Source of the DNA: an uncultured Chloroflexales bacterium
GTDB lineage: Bacteria > Chloroflexota > Chloroflexia > Chloroflexales > Chloroflexaceae
Assembly: GCA_937925925.1 (NCBI GenBank)
Contig: CALANA010000057.1
Coordinates: 1 to 36,324 of the forward strand
Length of the DNA: 36,324 nt
Direction of reading: 5' to 3'
Position numbers and translations under genes: made by a program. Each line of letters begins with the position of its first letter. Within the stretch, counting starts at the first letter, position 1. The notes under the pieces are model-generated. The model saw only the letters and a program-made list of their open reading frames with translations. It was not told where the DNA came from and made no database searches. Positions 6,115 through 14,544 of this stretch are shown here, one piece after another.

Positions 6115-7829
6115 ATCCCCAACACGCCCTGATCCTCAGCCACGATGTTGTCGGTACGCATATGGCTGGCCCCGGTATTCGCTATTGGGAAATGGCCCGT
6201 GTCCTGGCGACACAACAACGGGTGACCCTGATTGCGCCGCACCCCATTGACCTGCGCACCGATAGTGTTATCTGTGGTCGCTATGAGTGGGGCAATACTG
6301 ATTCGTTGGCACAGTGGATACATACGGCAGATGTTGTGATCGCGAATGGGCATGTTTTGCATGCCCATCCTGAACTGGCTCAGATCGTTCAGCCACTTGT
6401 GCTGGATCTGTATGATCCTACGTTGCTCGAAAATCTAGAACTCTTTCGTGCTGCCCCGGATGATGAACGACGTTCGCACAATGCTCAAGATGTGGTATTG
6501 CTCCAGCAGCAACTGGCGGCAGGTGATTTCTTTTTGTGTGCGACCGAGCGTCAGCGTGATCTGTATATAGGGGCGTTGATGCTGAGCGGGCGAATTACCC
6601 CGGATTATGTTGATACGGATCCACAGTTGCGCAACTTGATAGATGTGGTATCATTCGGTCTGGCCTCAGAGCCGCCGGTCAAACAACGTCCGGTATTGCG
6701 CGGTGTTCTACCAGGTATTGGTGCAGACGATGTGGTATTGCTCTGGACAGGTGGTTTGTGGGACTGGATGGATCCGCTCACGCTGGTGCAGGCAATGCCC
6801 CAGGTGGTGGTTGAACACCCATCGGTACGTCTGGTCTTTCTAGCCGGATCGCATCCGGGCAATCTGCATCCAATGCGCATGCCGCAGGAGACGAAGAAAC
6901 TGGCGGAATCCCTGGGCCTGCTCAATCACACGGTTTTTTTCTACGAGCAGTGGATACCATATGTTGAGCGCGCTGATTTCTTGCTGGAAGCCGATATTGC
7001 TATATCACTGCATCGCAATCATCTTGAAACGGCTTTTGCGGCTGTACGTTCGCGTTTTCTCGATCATGTATGGGCTGAACTACCAAGTGTCGTCAGTGCC
7101 GGTGATGCAACAGCCGAGCTGGTGCAACAATATAATCTGGGATATGTGGTTCCAACCGAGGATCCGAATGCGATCACACTGGCGCTGAATGATCTGATAG
7201 ATAATCCGCAGCGACGGGATCAATGTCGGCAGCATATCAAACAGTTCAAGCCGATGATGAGTTGGCAGACCAGGCTTAGCCCACTTTTGACCTGGCTCAA
7301 AACAAGTGCAACAAGCGTAAAAAAACGACCACCACAATGTGCTATCACCAATTCTGGGATCAATATGAACCACACAAAACCTAAAACAGCCCATGAGCAA
7401 TTTGAGCGGTTAACTACATTAGTGCGCCAGGCTGAACGGTTGTGGTCACTCCAGCCGACACCACCGTGTGCTACCGATTCATTCGCACAATTAATCCAGA
7501 TGTTGCGCCTCTATCTGCAACGGGGATCTGCTCCGATCTACGAACAGCAAACGCATTTCAATGCAATTGTCGTCCAAATGTTGTACTGGATGAGTGATGA
7601 AATACAACGGAGACAACAGCTTGAGCATACTATCCAGGAACTCATACCGAAGCTCGAAGCACTAACAACGGCGCATCACCAGACACGCATGATGGTAGAA
7701 GAGTTAGCCGGTGCGTATCATCAGACGCATTGTATGCTGCATGACTTGTTAGCCGAGTATCAAGAAACAAAAGAAGCGGTTGATAGGATTGGTGTTAGCG
7801 CACGTGAAGATGGAGCAGGAAACCTGTGA
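6111..7829 (+). CDS. Glycosyltransferase (GT-B fold) with helical coiled tail
   Basis: A 572-residue protein. The N-terminus, ALILSHDVVGTHMAGPGIRY with WEMARVLA after it, is the donor/acceptor-side signature of a GT4-like family found in polysaccharide clusters. The C-terminal half of the catalytic part includes VVLLWTGGLWDWMDPLTL and LVFLAGSHPGN. The usual EX7E motif is not obvious; AISLHRNHLETAFAAVRSR occupies its place. Residues 415-572 are a helical extension with EQQTHFN around 478-484, followed by a coiled coil. The same QQxx(F/Y)N module is found in three other proteins here. The ATG at 6111 is chosen because it overlaps the previous stop (ATGA); an ATG 27 bases upstream is less likely. 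It overlaps the next gene by four bases. Confidence 0.8.
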   Translation: MNPQHALILSHDVVGTHMAGPGIRYWEMARVLATQQRVTLIAPHPIDLRTDSVICGRYEWGNTDSLAQWIHTADVVIANGHVLHAHPELAQIVQPLVLDLYDPTLLENLELFRAAPDDERRSHNAQDVVLLQQQLAAGDFFLCATERQRDLYIGALMLSGRITPDYVDTDPQLRNLIDVVSFGLASEPPVKQRPVLRGVLPGIGADDVVLLWTGGLWDWMDPLTLVQAMPQVVVEHPSVRLVFLAGSHPGNLHPMRMPQETKKLAESLGLLNHTVFFYEQWIPYVERADFLLEADIAISLHRNHLETAFAAVRSRFLDHVWAELPSVVSAGDATAELVQQYNLGYVVPTEDPNAITLALNDLIDNPQRRDQCRQHIKQFKPMMSWQTRLSPLLTWLKTSATSVKKRPPQCAITNSGINMNHTKPKTAHEQFERLTTLVRQAERLWSLQPTPPCATDSFAQLIQMLRLYLQRGSAPIYEQQTHFNAIVVQMLYWMSDEIQRRQQLEHTIQELIPKLEALTTAHHQTRMMVEELAGAYHQTHCMLHDLLAEYQETKEAVDRIGVSAREDGAGNL

Positions 7830-8836
7830 ATGTAACGGTGATTGTACTCTCTTTTAACGGTGCTGCCGATCTTCCGTTGTGTCTTGAATCGCTCCTGCCA
7901 CTTCCTGAAAATTGTCAGGTGATCGTGGTAGATAATGGCTCCGTTGATAACTCGGTTGCAATTGCTCGTGGTCTGACTAGTGATGTCGTTGTTATTGAGA
8001 ACGAAGTGAATTATGGTTTTAGCGGTGGCATGAATATTGGCCTGCAGCTCGCTCTGGGAATGACAATACGTGAAGATGTGAAAATTCAACGGTCTGATAT
8101 AGTGGTTTTACTGAATCAAGATACCCAATGCCTGCCTGGATGGCACCCGGCGATCATTGCCCCCTTTGCAGATCCGACCGTTGGTGGGGTCGGGTGTAAG
8201 ATTCTTGCTACCGATAAAAAAACCATTCTGCACGTAGGCGGTTGTATTGAAGAAATGCGCGGTACCAGCAGACACTTTGGGCATGGTGAAACAGATCGCG
8301 GTCAATATGACCATATGCTGATCCCGGTTCAGTTTGCCACCGGTGCTGCCCTTGCGTTACGGGGCAGTGTCTTGCAACAGATCGGTCTGTTTGATGAACG
8401 ATATAACCCGGCCTACGTCGAAGATGTTGATCTTTGCTACCGTATCTGGCGGGCTGGTTATAAGATTATGGTCAATACGGCTGCCCAGGTGATCCATCAT
8501 GAACACACATCTACGCAGGAGTTCATCCAACGTAGCTACTGGTTTAATCGGCATCGTCTATTGTTTATGTTGAAAACGCGCCCGCTCTCCTTTTTGTTAC
8601 ACGATTTCGCCGAGGCCGAGCGAGCCTATTTTCGTATCAGTGCTGGTTATGAAGACAATCGCGCATTGCAACGTGCGTATATCGATGCTATTGTGCGCCT
8701 TTCAGACTGGTGTGTAGCTCGTGCGGCATTGCTGGGAGAGCCAGTCTCGCAAGCAGACTATCATCAACTCAAGCATCTGTTGGTCACATTACGCAATGAT
8801 TGTGTGCGATATGATGCAGAAGCGTTGGCTGCATAG
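7826..8836 (+). CDS. GT2 family glycosyltransferase
   Basis: A 336-residue inverting glycosyltransferase of family 2, like rhamnosyltransferases of O-antigen and cell-wall glycans. The N-terminal VIVLSFNGAADLPLCLESL and VDNGSVDNS form the nucleotide-binding strand. LLNQDTQ is the DXD-equivalent, and GAALALRGSVLQQIGLFDE with YVEDVDLCYR carries the acceptor loop and likely base. About 100 helical residues follow. Translation starts at a GTG whose last two bases overlap the previous TGA, with GGAG and AGGA upstream. A related GT2 gene lies at 13529-14542. Donor and acceptor sugars cannot be told from sequence. Confidence 0.9.
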   Translation: MNVTVIVLSFNGAADLPLCLESLLPLPENCQVIVVDNGSVDNSVAIARGLTSDVVVIENEVNYGFSGGMNIGLQLALGMTIREDVKIQRSDIVVLLNQDTQCLPGWHPAIIAPFADPTVGGVGCKILATDKKTILHVGGCIEEMRGTSRHFGHGETDRGQYDHMLIPVQFATGAALALRGSVLQQIGLFDERYNPAYVEDVDLCYRIWRAGYKIMVNTAAQVIHHEHTSTQEFIQRSYWFNRHRLLFMLKTRPLSFLLHDFAEAERAYFRISAGYEDNRALQRAYIDAIVRLSDWCVARAALLGEPVSQADYHQLKHLLVTLRNDCVRYDAEALAA

Positions 8837-8847
8837 GTGTCAATAGT

Positions 8848-10431
8848 ATGGCTTCACCTATAGCTCATGGCTTGTATGGTGTGCAGTACCGGCTGATCGA
8901 GTATACACCAGCACTGACACCGGATCAACTGGTTAATGTGCGTGTGGAAGTGAAAAACAGTGGGTTTTTGCCATGGGTTTCATCTTTCCTGGAGGCCCCC
9001 TGGTTGCCAGAGTGCCAGCATGATGTGAACTTAAGTTACCACTGGGTTGATGATCGAGGACGTATGTTTGTGGAAGATGGCAAGCGTACATTTTTTCAAC
9101 GTCCCGTACTTCCTGGTGAGACCGTGTGTCTTGATTTATTGATTGAACCACCATATACGCCGGGTATGTATACATTACAACTTGATATGGTGGCCGAGGG
9201 CTATGCCTGGTTCAGTTATATTGGCCTGGACTCGCTATCATTGCCCGTGGAGATTTCTCCCATTGATCAGCAACTTCCACGTATCTGCATCCTGAATACA
9301 GTGTGCAGGACAGGCGATGCGGTTGGGCATAGTATGATTGAACATATACGCTATTTCCTCACCCGTGGGCACAGTGTGCATATGTTCGTGGAGTACATTG
9401 ATACACCATTACCGGCCGATATTCGATCTCGAACAACATGTATCTCCATGCAGGAGTTGAGACGTCTGTTAACTCGATCACCGAACGCATATGCGGCACA
9501 ACTGTTTATGCGGTCAGATTGGTACATTTTCTTCTACGCTATTGATTATCCATTGCTTCAGAGCTTCTGGATGGTTCCCTCTGGCTTCGTTATGTTTCAT
9601 TACCATGGAGTAACCCCTCCGAGTCTATGGATGACCGATGACCAGAAAGTTGTTGCGGCACAAAGTGAGCAACGGGTGTTTATAGCCCGTTTTTTTGACT
9701 GCGTTGTGGTAGACAGCATATATATGCGTGAGGAACTGGCACGCTTAAGCGGGGTCAGTTCAGATCGTATTCAGGTTCTGCCTCTGGCGATTCCGCAAGA
9801 CGAATTTTTTCCTGGAGCGCGGGATGAACGCCTGGTTGAACAATATAAGCTGCAGGGAAAACGTGTTTTGCTGTATGTAGGCCGTATGGCACCGAACAAG
9901 CGTATTCCCGACATGATCCAGGCGCTAGCCCATGTGCGACGTTCCTTTCCCGATACGGTACTAATGCTGGTGGGAGATAATGTCAATTATCCCTATAATC
10001 AAGTTGCCGCTGATGCCTCTATGCTCGCGGCAGAATTGGGTTGCTCCGATCATGTTATCTTTACTGGACGGGTATCGCAGGGAGAGTTACCGTCGTTTTA
10101 CCGCTTATGTGACGTTTATCTCACTGCCAGTGTCCATGAGGGATTCTGTGCCCCCGTGGTGGAAGCCATGGCCTGCGGTAAACCGGTTGTTGTTGCCAAT
10201 GCTACGGTACTGCCAGAAACAGTTGGAGATGCTGGATTGCTCTTTCATCCCGGTGATCCTGTCGATCTGGCAGACCAGATTTTGCGTCTTTTTGATGAGC
10301 AGAATGAGTCGCTGGTCACAGAACTGGCCCGACGCGGTGTTGAAAGGGCAGCACTATTTACACGTGAACAATACCACAGTCGCCTGGAAGAGATTTTTAA
10401 GCCAATATTGATGGAATATAAGCATGAATGA
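8848..10431 (+). CDS. GT4 glycosyltransferase with N-terminal beta-sandwich domain
   Basis: A 527-residue protein. Residues 1-135 form a predicted beta-sandwich: NVRVEVKNSGFLPW, NLSYHWVDDRG, VEDGKRTF, PGMYTLQLDMVAEGYAWF. It is shared with the start of the 14545 protein. Residues 140-520 are a GT-B glycosyltransferase of family 4: GKRVLLYVGRMAPNKRI binds the donor, and SVHEGFCAPVVEAMACGKPV contains the EX7E pair. FHYHGVTPP is a further conserved block between the two domains. The beta domain is probably a glycan- or partner-binding module, which is inference. It follows the GT2 gene after 11 bases and overlaps the next gene by eight. Confidence 0.88.
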   Translation: MASPIAHGLYGVQYRLIEYTPALTPDQLVNVRVEVKNSGFLPWVSSFLEAPWLPECQHDVNLSYHWVDDRGRMFVEDGKRTFFQRPVLPGETVCLDLLIEPPYTPGMYTLQLDMVAEGYAWFSYIGLDSLSLPVEISPIDQQLPRICILNTVCRTGDAVGHSMIEHIRYFLTRGHSVHMFVEYIDTPLPADIRSRTTCISMQELRRLLTRSPNAYAAQLFMRSDWYIFFYAIDYPLLQSFWMVPSGFVMFHYHGVTPPSLWMTDDQKVVAAQSEQRVFIARFFDCVVVDSIYMREELARLSGVSSDRIQVLPLAIPQDEFFPGARDERLVEQYKLQGKRVLLYVGRMAPNKRIPDMIQALAHVRRSFPDTVLMLVGDNVNYPYNQVAADASMLAAELGCSDHVIFTGRVSQGELPSFYRLCDVYLTASVHEGFCAPVVEAMACGKPVVVANATVLPETVGDAGLLFHPGDPVDLADQILRLFDEQNESLVTELARRGVERAALFTREQYHSRLEEIFKPILMEYKHE

Positions 10432-11119
10432 CTTACAAAATCTGCATGAAAAATCAGAGTTAGATATCTCTTTGGACACATTAACTGGCTTAATCCAGCA
10501 GGCTGAAGCAATGTGGCAACCGATGTTGCTGATAACAAAGCCCAGAAATCCGCTGGTACGGTTGAAACATGCTTTCCTGGCAAAAATCGGTCTGGTTACC
10601 AGCGATAGATATCAACAGCAGGCTGAATTTAATGCCAGCGTGATAAAGATTTGTTACTGGTTGAGTACAGCCATGCATCACCTACAACATTATTTGCAAG
10701 TAGAACGTGAACAGAAGCGACAACAACAGCAGTCGCTGGTGGATACCCAGCAGTCGCTGGTGGATACCCAGCAGTCGCTGGTGGATACCCAGCAGTCGCT
10801 GGCGGATACCCAGCAGTCGCTGGTGGACATCCGCCAATTGTTGAGTACACTCCAGGCACAACTCCAGGAAAGCTCGGCGATACATTTTCGGACACGTTCA
10901 ATGCTCCAGACCATAACCGAGTCACAGCAAGAGATTCCTGCTACGATTAAAGATCTTCTGGCTGCACAGCAACACATACAAGAAGAACTGCAGCAATTAC
11001 AGGCCAGAGTAGAGCAAATTCAGGGACGGGTGATGGATCATGCGCTGGCTCAGACTCTGCTTGCCGAGCAGATTCATACCTTACAGCAGGTTAATCCAGC
11101 AAGCCTGAGTGAGTTGTAA
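10424..11119 (+). CDS. Coiled-coil protein with QQxxFN module and heptad repeats
   Basis: A 231-residue, almost wholly helical protein with no catalytic motif. Residues 15-95 resemble the helical extension of the 6111 glycosyltransferase; YQQQAEFN lies at 63-70, followed by a KICYWLSTA helix. Residues 102-136 are five copies of QQSLVDT encoded by 21-bp DNA repeats, and a long coiled coil continues to the end. It overlaps the preceding gene by eight bases (ATG at 10424, stop of the GT4 at 10429-10431). It has no signal peptide or membrane segment, so it is probably a cytoplasmic scaffold or spacer for the glycan assembly complex; this is inference. Confidence 0.75.
   Translation: MNDLQNLHEKSELDISLDTLTGLIQQAEAMWQPMLLITKPRNPLVRLKHAFLAKIGLVTSDRYQQQAEFNASVIKICYWLSTAMHHLQHYLQVEREQKRQQQQSLVDTQQSLVDTQQSLVDTQQSLADTQQSLVDIRQLLSTLQAQLQESSAIHFRTRSMLQTITESQQEIPATIKDLLAAQQHIQEELQQLQARVEQIQGRVMDHALAQTLLAEQIHTLQQVNPASLSEL
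10727..10831 (+). repeat. Five in-frame 21-bp repeats within a coiled-coil gene
   Basis: Five units beginning CAGCAGTCGCTGGTGGATAC encode QQSLVDT three times, then QQSLADT and QQSLVDI. The first three are identical at DNA level, which indicates recent expansion by slippage or recombination. Each unit adds exactly one heptad, so copy-number change would alter coiled-coil length without shifting the frame. Confidence 0.9.
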
Positions 11120-11121
11120 AA

Positions 11122-11159
11122 GATGGAAGTCCAGGCTTTAGCCTGGGTATTGCTCCATC
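11122..11159. repeat. Imperfect palindrome directly after a stop codon
   Basis: The stem GATGGA/TCCATC (11122-11127 and 11154-11159) encloses a tight hairpin, CCAGGC-TTTA-GCCTGG (11131-11146). It begins two bases after the stop of the coiled-coil gene. A related element with TGGAGTCCTGGC-AAAA-GCCTGGGTAT lies at 29064-29100. With no T-run, it may be an interspersed palindrome or a factor-dependent 3' end structure. Confidence 0.6.
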
Positions 11160-11259
11160 CAGATTGAACCCTAAACTCCGGTTTACGATTGGGATAGGCT
11201 TGCTATCATTCAAAATATACATAGTAACGATACCGGATTTCTATATGACAGGAAATGTA

Positions 11260-12780
11260 ATGCAGCATTCTTTTACTTTTCGCCCATATACTGATGATGA
11301 AGTTATTTTTCAATCCGTGTATGTACGGAATGAATATCAGTTGCCAGATACATTACAGACTGAGGATATTATTCTGGACATCGGAATGCATATTGGTAGT
11401 TTTTGCTACGCAGCTTTACAGCGTGGTTCACACCATGTTTACGGCTTTGAAGCTGAAGCTGATAATTATACATGTGCAGTAAACAATCTTCAAATGTTTG
11501 GTGAGCGCATTCATCTCTATCACAAGGCAGTCTGGCGCTCTGACCGGAAGATGGATACATTATATTTCACTGCTTCTCTTGATCAAGCAAACACCGGAGG
11601 TGGAAATGTTGTCTGGGCAGATAAAGGGCAAGCCGTAGAAGTGGTTGCGTTTGATGATATTATTAATCAGGTGACTGAAAACGGAAAAAAAAGAGTAAAG
11701 CTGGTGAAAATTGATTGTGAAGGTTCAGAATATCCTATTTTATTGACAGCACGTACGCTCCATCTCGTTGATGCTATTTGTGGGGAATTTCATGAAATGG
11801 GTGGAGCATATGACACACATACTATCCCGGAACATGCTCAGGTACCGGGGTATGAACGGTTTACGATTCAAGAACTGGTTAATATGTTGCAGCAGGCCGG
11901 GTTCAGTATGTCCTGGACACGGCACGGACAAACGAATATCGGTCACTTCTTTGCCGTTCGTGAAGTTCTGGTTCAACCTCCATCCTCTGATACCTTTGCG
12001 ATGACCAGTTTTATCACTAGTAAACTTTGTGTCCAGAAGGACTTCTATACTCCCTGGTATAGTCGGTGGGCACGGGCACTGAAAGAGCCGCTTGTATTGC
12101 ATAGAAAACAATGGGAATCTGTCATCATCGCCCAGAGCCTGGCTGAACGAGGCCAACTTCAGCCAGGAAAACGCGGCATTGGTTTTGGGGTAGGTCAGGA
12201 ACCCCTGCCAGCCCTGTTTGCGAAGTATGGTTGTACCATCGTTGCAACTGATCTGGATGTGCAGAGTGCTATGCGTTCCGGTTGGACGGGAACCCGCGAT
12301 TTACAGCACTTGAATCATAGAAGGATTTGTGACAATCACACTTTTGAGCAACGAGTCTCTTTTCAGGCGTTAGATATGAATCATATACCGGATGATGTTG
12401 TGGATTTTGACTTTAGCTGGTCATCATGTGCAATGGAGCATCTGGGTTCAATTGAGAACGGTATTCATTTTATACTACGCCAGATGGAGTGTCTCAAACC
12501 AGGGGGATGGGCTGCTCACACAACTGAGTTTAATGTTTCGTCGGATCACGCTACGGTTGATCAGGGGCCAACCGTATTGTTTCGGCGTCAGGATGTTGAA
12601 CGTATGGTTCAGCAGTTGCGGGATGCCGGGCATGTTGTGGCTGATGTCGATTTTTATACCGGTAGTCTCCCTCAAGACTTTGTGATTGATGTTCCACCCT
12701 ATACCGGTAATCCGCATCTCAAAGTAGCATTAGGGCAGTTTGTAACGACTTCCATTCTTATCCTGGTACAAAAACAATGA
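11260..12780 (+). CDS. Double methyltransferase: FkbM domain plus second SAM domain
   Basis: A 506-residue protein with two methyltransferase domains. Residues 1-235 are FkbM-type: ILDIGMHIGSF at 38-48 is motif I, VYGFEAEADNY follows, and KLVKIDCEGSEYPIL holds the IDxEGxE signature; such enzymes O-methylate sugars or other metabolites. Residues 255-506 form a second class I domain: IGFGVGQEPLPALFA near 306-320, VATDLD, and then DFSWSSCAMEHLGS. The ATG at 11260 is preferred because AGGA lies seven bases upstream; ATG 11245 and TTG 11164 are possible longer starts. It ends in a four-base overlap with the next gene. In a glycan operon it may cap or decorate the chain, which is inference. Confidence 0.82.
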   Translation: MQHSFTFRPYTDDEVIFQSVYVRNEYQLPDTLQTEDIILDIGMHIGSFCYAALQRGSHHVYGFEAEADNYTCAVNNLQMFGERIHLYHKAVWRSDRKMDTLYFTASLDQANTGGGNVVWADKGQAVEVVAFDDIINQVTENGKKRVKLVKIDCEGSEYPILLTARTLHLVDAICGEFHEMGGAYDTHTIPEHAQVPGYERFTIQELVNMLQQAGFSMSWTRHGQTNIGHFFAVREVLVQPPSSDTFAMTSFITSKLCVQKDFYTPWYSRWARALKEPLVLHRKQWESVIIAQSLAERGQLQPGKRGIGFGVGQEPLPALFAKYGCTIVATDLDVQSAMRSGWTGTRDLQHLNHRRICDNHTFEQRVSFQALDMNHIPDDVVDFDFSWSSCAMEHLGSIENGIHFILRQMECLKPGGWAAHTTEFNVSSDHATVDQGPTVLFRRQDVERMVQQLRDAGHVVADVDFYTGSLPQDFVIDVPPYTGNPHLKVALGQFVTTSILILVQKQ

Positions 12781-13532
12781 AGCGTCATAACCAGAACAAA
12801 CAGACTGAAATTGGCTATACAGAGGCTACCGCGTTGCCTCCAGAGCAGACGTTGGTTGCGACCCGGAATGCAGCCATGTTGGTACAAGAGCAAACCCGAC
12901 TGCTCCATGAACGCCCTATTCTCGGCAAAGGATTGCGCCATTATGTACGCCGCTTTGTGATCAACCAGTTTGTGCGCCCATTTGTGCTGCCCCTGGTTGA
13001 GCAACAACAAGAATATAATGCAGCAGCGCTACGCTCAATGTATACATTTGCCGAGATGACGGATCGTTTCCATGCGCGTCTGGATGACGTTGGACAGGGT
13101 TTGCATAGCTTGAATGCGCGTCTGAACGAAGTTCAGGGAGAGGTGGAACGGGCGCACGCTCGCCTGGACGATCTGGATGAAGGAATGCACGGCTTAAACG
13201 TGCGTCTGAACGATGCGCGTGGGGAAGTAGAACGGGCGCACGCTCGCCTGGACGATCTGGGTGAAGGAATGCACGGCTTGAACGAGCGCCTGAACGATGC
13301 TCGCGGAGAGGTGGAGCGATCTCATGCTCGCCTGGATGATTTTGGTCAGGGTCTACAGCAGATGAACGAGCAGGTGTTGCATCAGCGTCATCTGGTGAGT
13401 CAAACGCTTGATGAGATAGCCGAACAACTAGCCGGTCTGGAAGAGGCTGATGATCAGTTGCGGGCCTTGCTTGATGCCCTTGATGCCGCCGAACGACCAG
13501 CCGTTCGGCAAAGGCAAAAGGCTCGATCATGA
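12777..13532 (+). CDS. Coiled-coil protein with 28-residue repeats
   Basis: A 251-residue helical protein. Residues 25-90 resemble the helical module of the neighbouring glycosyltransferases: ERPILGKGLRHYVRRFV, VRPFVLPLVEQQQEYN with QQQEYN at 76-81, and a following helix. Residues 112-195 are three 28-residue repeats of the form LNxRLNDxxGEVERAHARLD, encoded by 84-bp DNA repeats. The coiled coil continues nearly to the end, then a basic tail. No enzyme motif, signal or membrane segment is present. The ATG overlaps the previous stop (ATGA), and its own TGA overlaps the next ATG. Its likely role is a structural spacer or scaffold in the glycan assembly complex, inferred from context and from its similarity to the 10424 protein. 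Confidence 0.75.
   Translation: MKRHNQNKQTEIGYTEATALPPEQTLVATRNAAMLVQEQTRLLHERPILGKGLRHYVRRFVINQFVRPFVLPLVEQQQEYNAAALRSMYTFAEMTDRFHARLDDVGQGLHSLNARLNEVQGEVERAHARLDDLDEGMHGLNVRLNDARGEVERAHARLDDLGEGMHGLNERLNDARGEVERSHARLDDFGQGLQQMNEQVLHQRHLVSQTLDEIAEQLAGLEEADDQLRALLDALDAAERPAVRQRQKARS
13110..13361 (+). repeat. Three in-frame 84-bp repeats in a coiled-coil gene
   Basis: Units at 13110-13193, 13194-13277 and 13278-13361 encode 28 residues each (four heptads), with a half unit before them. DNA identity between units is high but not perfect. Twenty-eight residues keep the heptad phase, so gain or loss of a unit would lengthen or shorten the coil without breaking it. Confidence 0.85.
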
Positions 13533-14542
13533 GTATCGCCGTTCTCGTATTAACCTGGAATGCAGGTGATGCCGTGCTGGAGTGCCTCAGATCGGTTACG
13601 CAGCAGCACCTTGCCCCCGACCACATCCTGGTTGTCGACAATGCCTCACAGGATAGGACAGTTGAGCAGGTTCGCAATCAGTTTCCGAACGTACAGGTGT
13701 TGCGCAATGCCCAGAATCTGGGTTTTGCGGCGGGTATGAATGTTGGTCTTACAGCATTACAGGAACTGGTGACACCACCTGATATTGTGGTGTTACTGAA
13801 CCAGGATACGCAAGTTACCCCTGAATGGTTACAGGCAATCAGTACCCCCTTTGCGGAAGATGTCAAGATCGGTGCAGTTGGTTGCAAGCTTCGCTATCCT
13901 GATGGTACGCTTCAGCACGCTGGCGCTTTCCTCGAATGGCCACGTGCGATTGCCCAGCATGTTGGCTGGCACGAGGCTGATGTAGGCCAGTACGATCGGC
14001 GACAGGAATACGAGACGGTGACAGGCGCAGCACTGGCGCTACGTATGGCGGCGTTGCAAGAGGTGGGACTATTCGATCCCGGTTTTTCACCGGCTTACTA
14101 TGAAGATGCCGATCTCTGCTGGCGGTTGCGCCACCATGACTATCGCATTGTGTACGAACCCCAGGCAGTGGTAACGCATCACGAATCCTCTTCTATTTCT
14201 GATGCCGTGGTACGCAGTCGCTACTACAATCGTGGGCGACTGCGTTTTGTGTTGAAAACATATGTGTTTGAAGATATTATCGGGCCATTTGCGGACGGTG
14301 AACAGGCATTTATTCGCGAGCATGGATATAGCCAGGAGGCGCGGGCGTTGCGCTGGGCTTATGTGGAAACCATGGCACATCTGCCGGAAATATTGACCGC
14401 TCGCCAGTCTTTTTATCCCGCGTTACTGGCGAATGAAACCGCACAGATTGCAGCAATGCTCATGTCATTCAAGCAAGCTCTGACTGACTGCCTCTATCGG
14501 CGTACCCGTTCCTTTAGTGAAGCTATTCGTTCAATAAAGTAA
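13529..14542 (+). CDS. GT2 family glycosyltransferase
   Basis: A 337-residue family 2 glycosyltransferase, clearly paralogous to the 7826-8836 protein. VLVLTWNAGDAVLECLRSV and VDNASQDRTVEQV form the nucleotide-binding part. LLNQDTQVTPEWL is the DXD-equivalent, and GAALALRMAALQEVGLFDP with YYEDADLCWRL the acceptor/base region. The helical C-terminal 90 residues are also shared with the paralogue. It starts in an ATGA overlap with the coiled-coil gene and ends two bases before the next ATG, so all three are probably one message. It likely adds a rhamnose-like sugar; the exact substrate is not readable from sequence. Confidence 0.9.
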   Translation: MSIAVLVLTWNAGDAVLECLRSVTQQHLAPDHILVVDNASQDRTVEQVRNQFPNVQVLRNAQNLGFAAGMNVGLTALQELVTPPDIVVLLNQDTQVTPEWLQAISTPFAEDVKIGAVGCKLRYPDGTLQHAGAFLEWPRAIAQHVGWHEADVGQYDRRQEYETVTGAALALRMAALQEVGLFDPGFSPAYYEDADLCWRLRHHDYRIVYEPQAVVTHHESSSISDAVVRSRYYNRGRLRFVLKTYVFEDIIGPFADGEQAFIREHGYSQEARALRWAYVETMAHLPEILTARQSFYPALLANETAQIAAMLMSFKQALTDCLYRRTRSFSEAIRSIK

Positions 14543-14544
14543 AA

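Noticed and set aside
11164-11259. TTG start giving a 538-residue double methyltransferase
   Set aside because: The extra N-terminal residues overlap the tail of the palindrome region and resemble no part of FkbM proteins; the ATG at 11260 has AGGA upstream.
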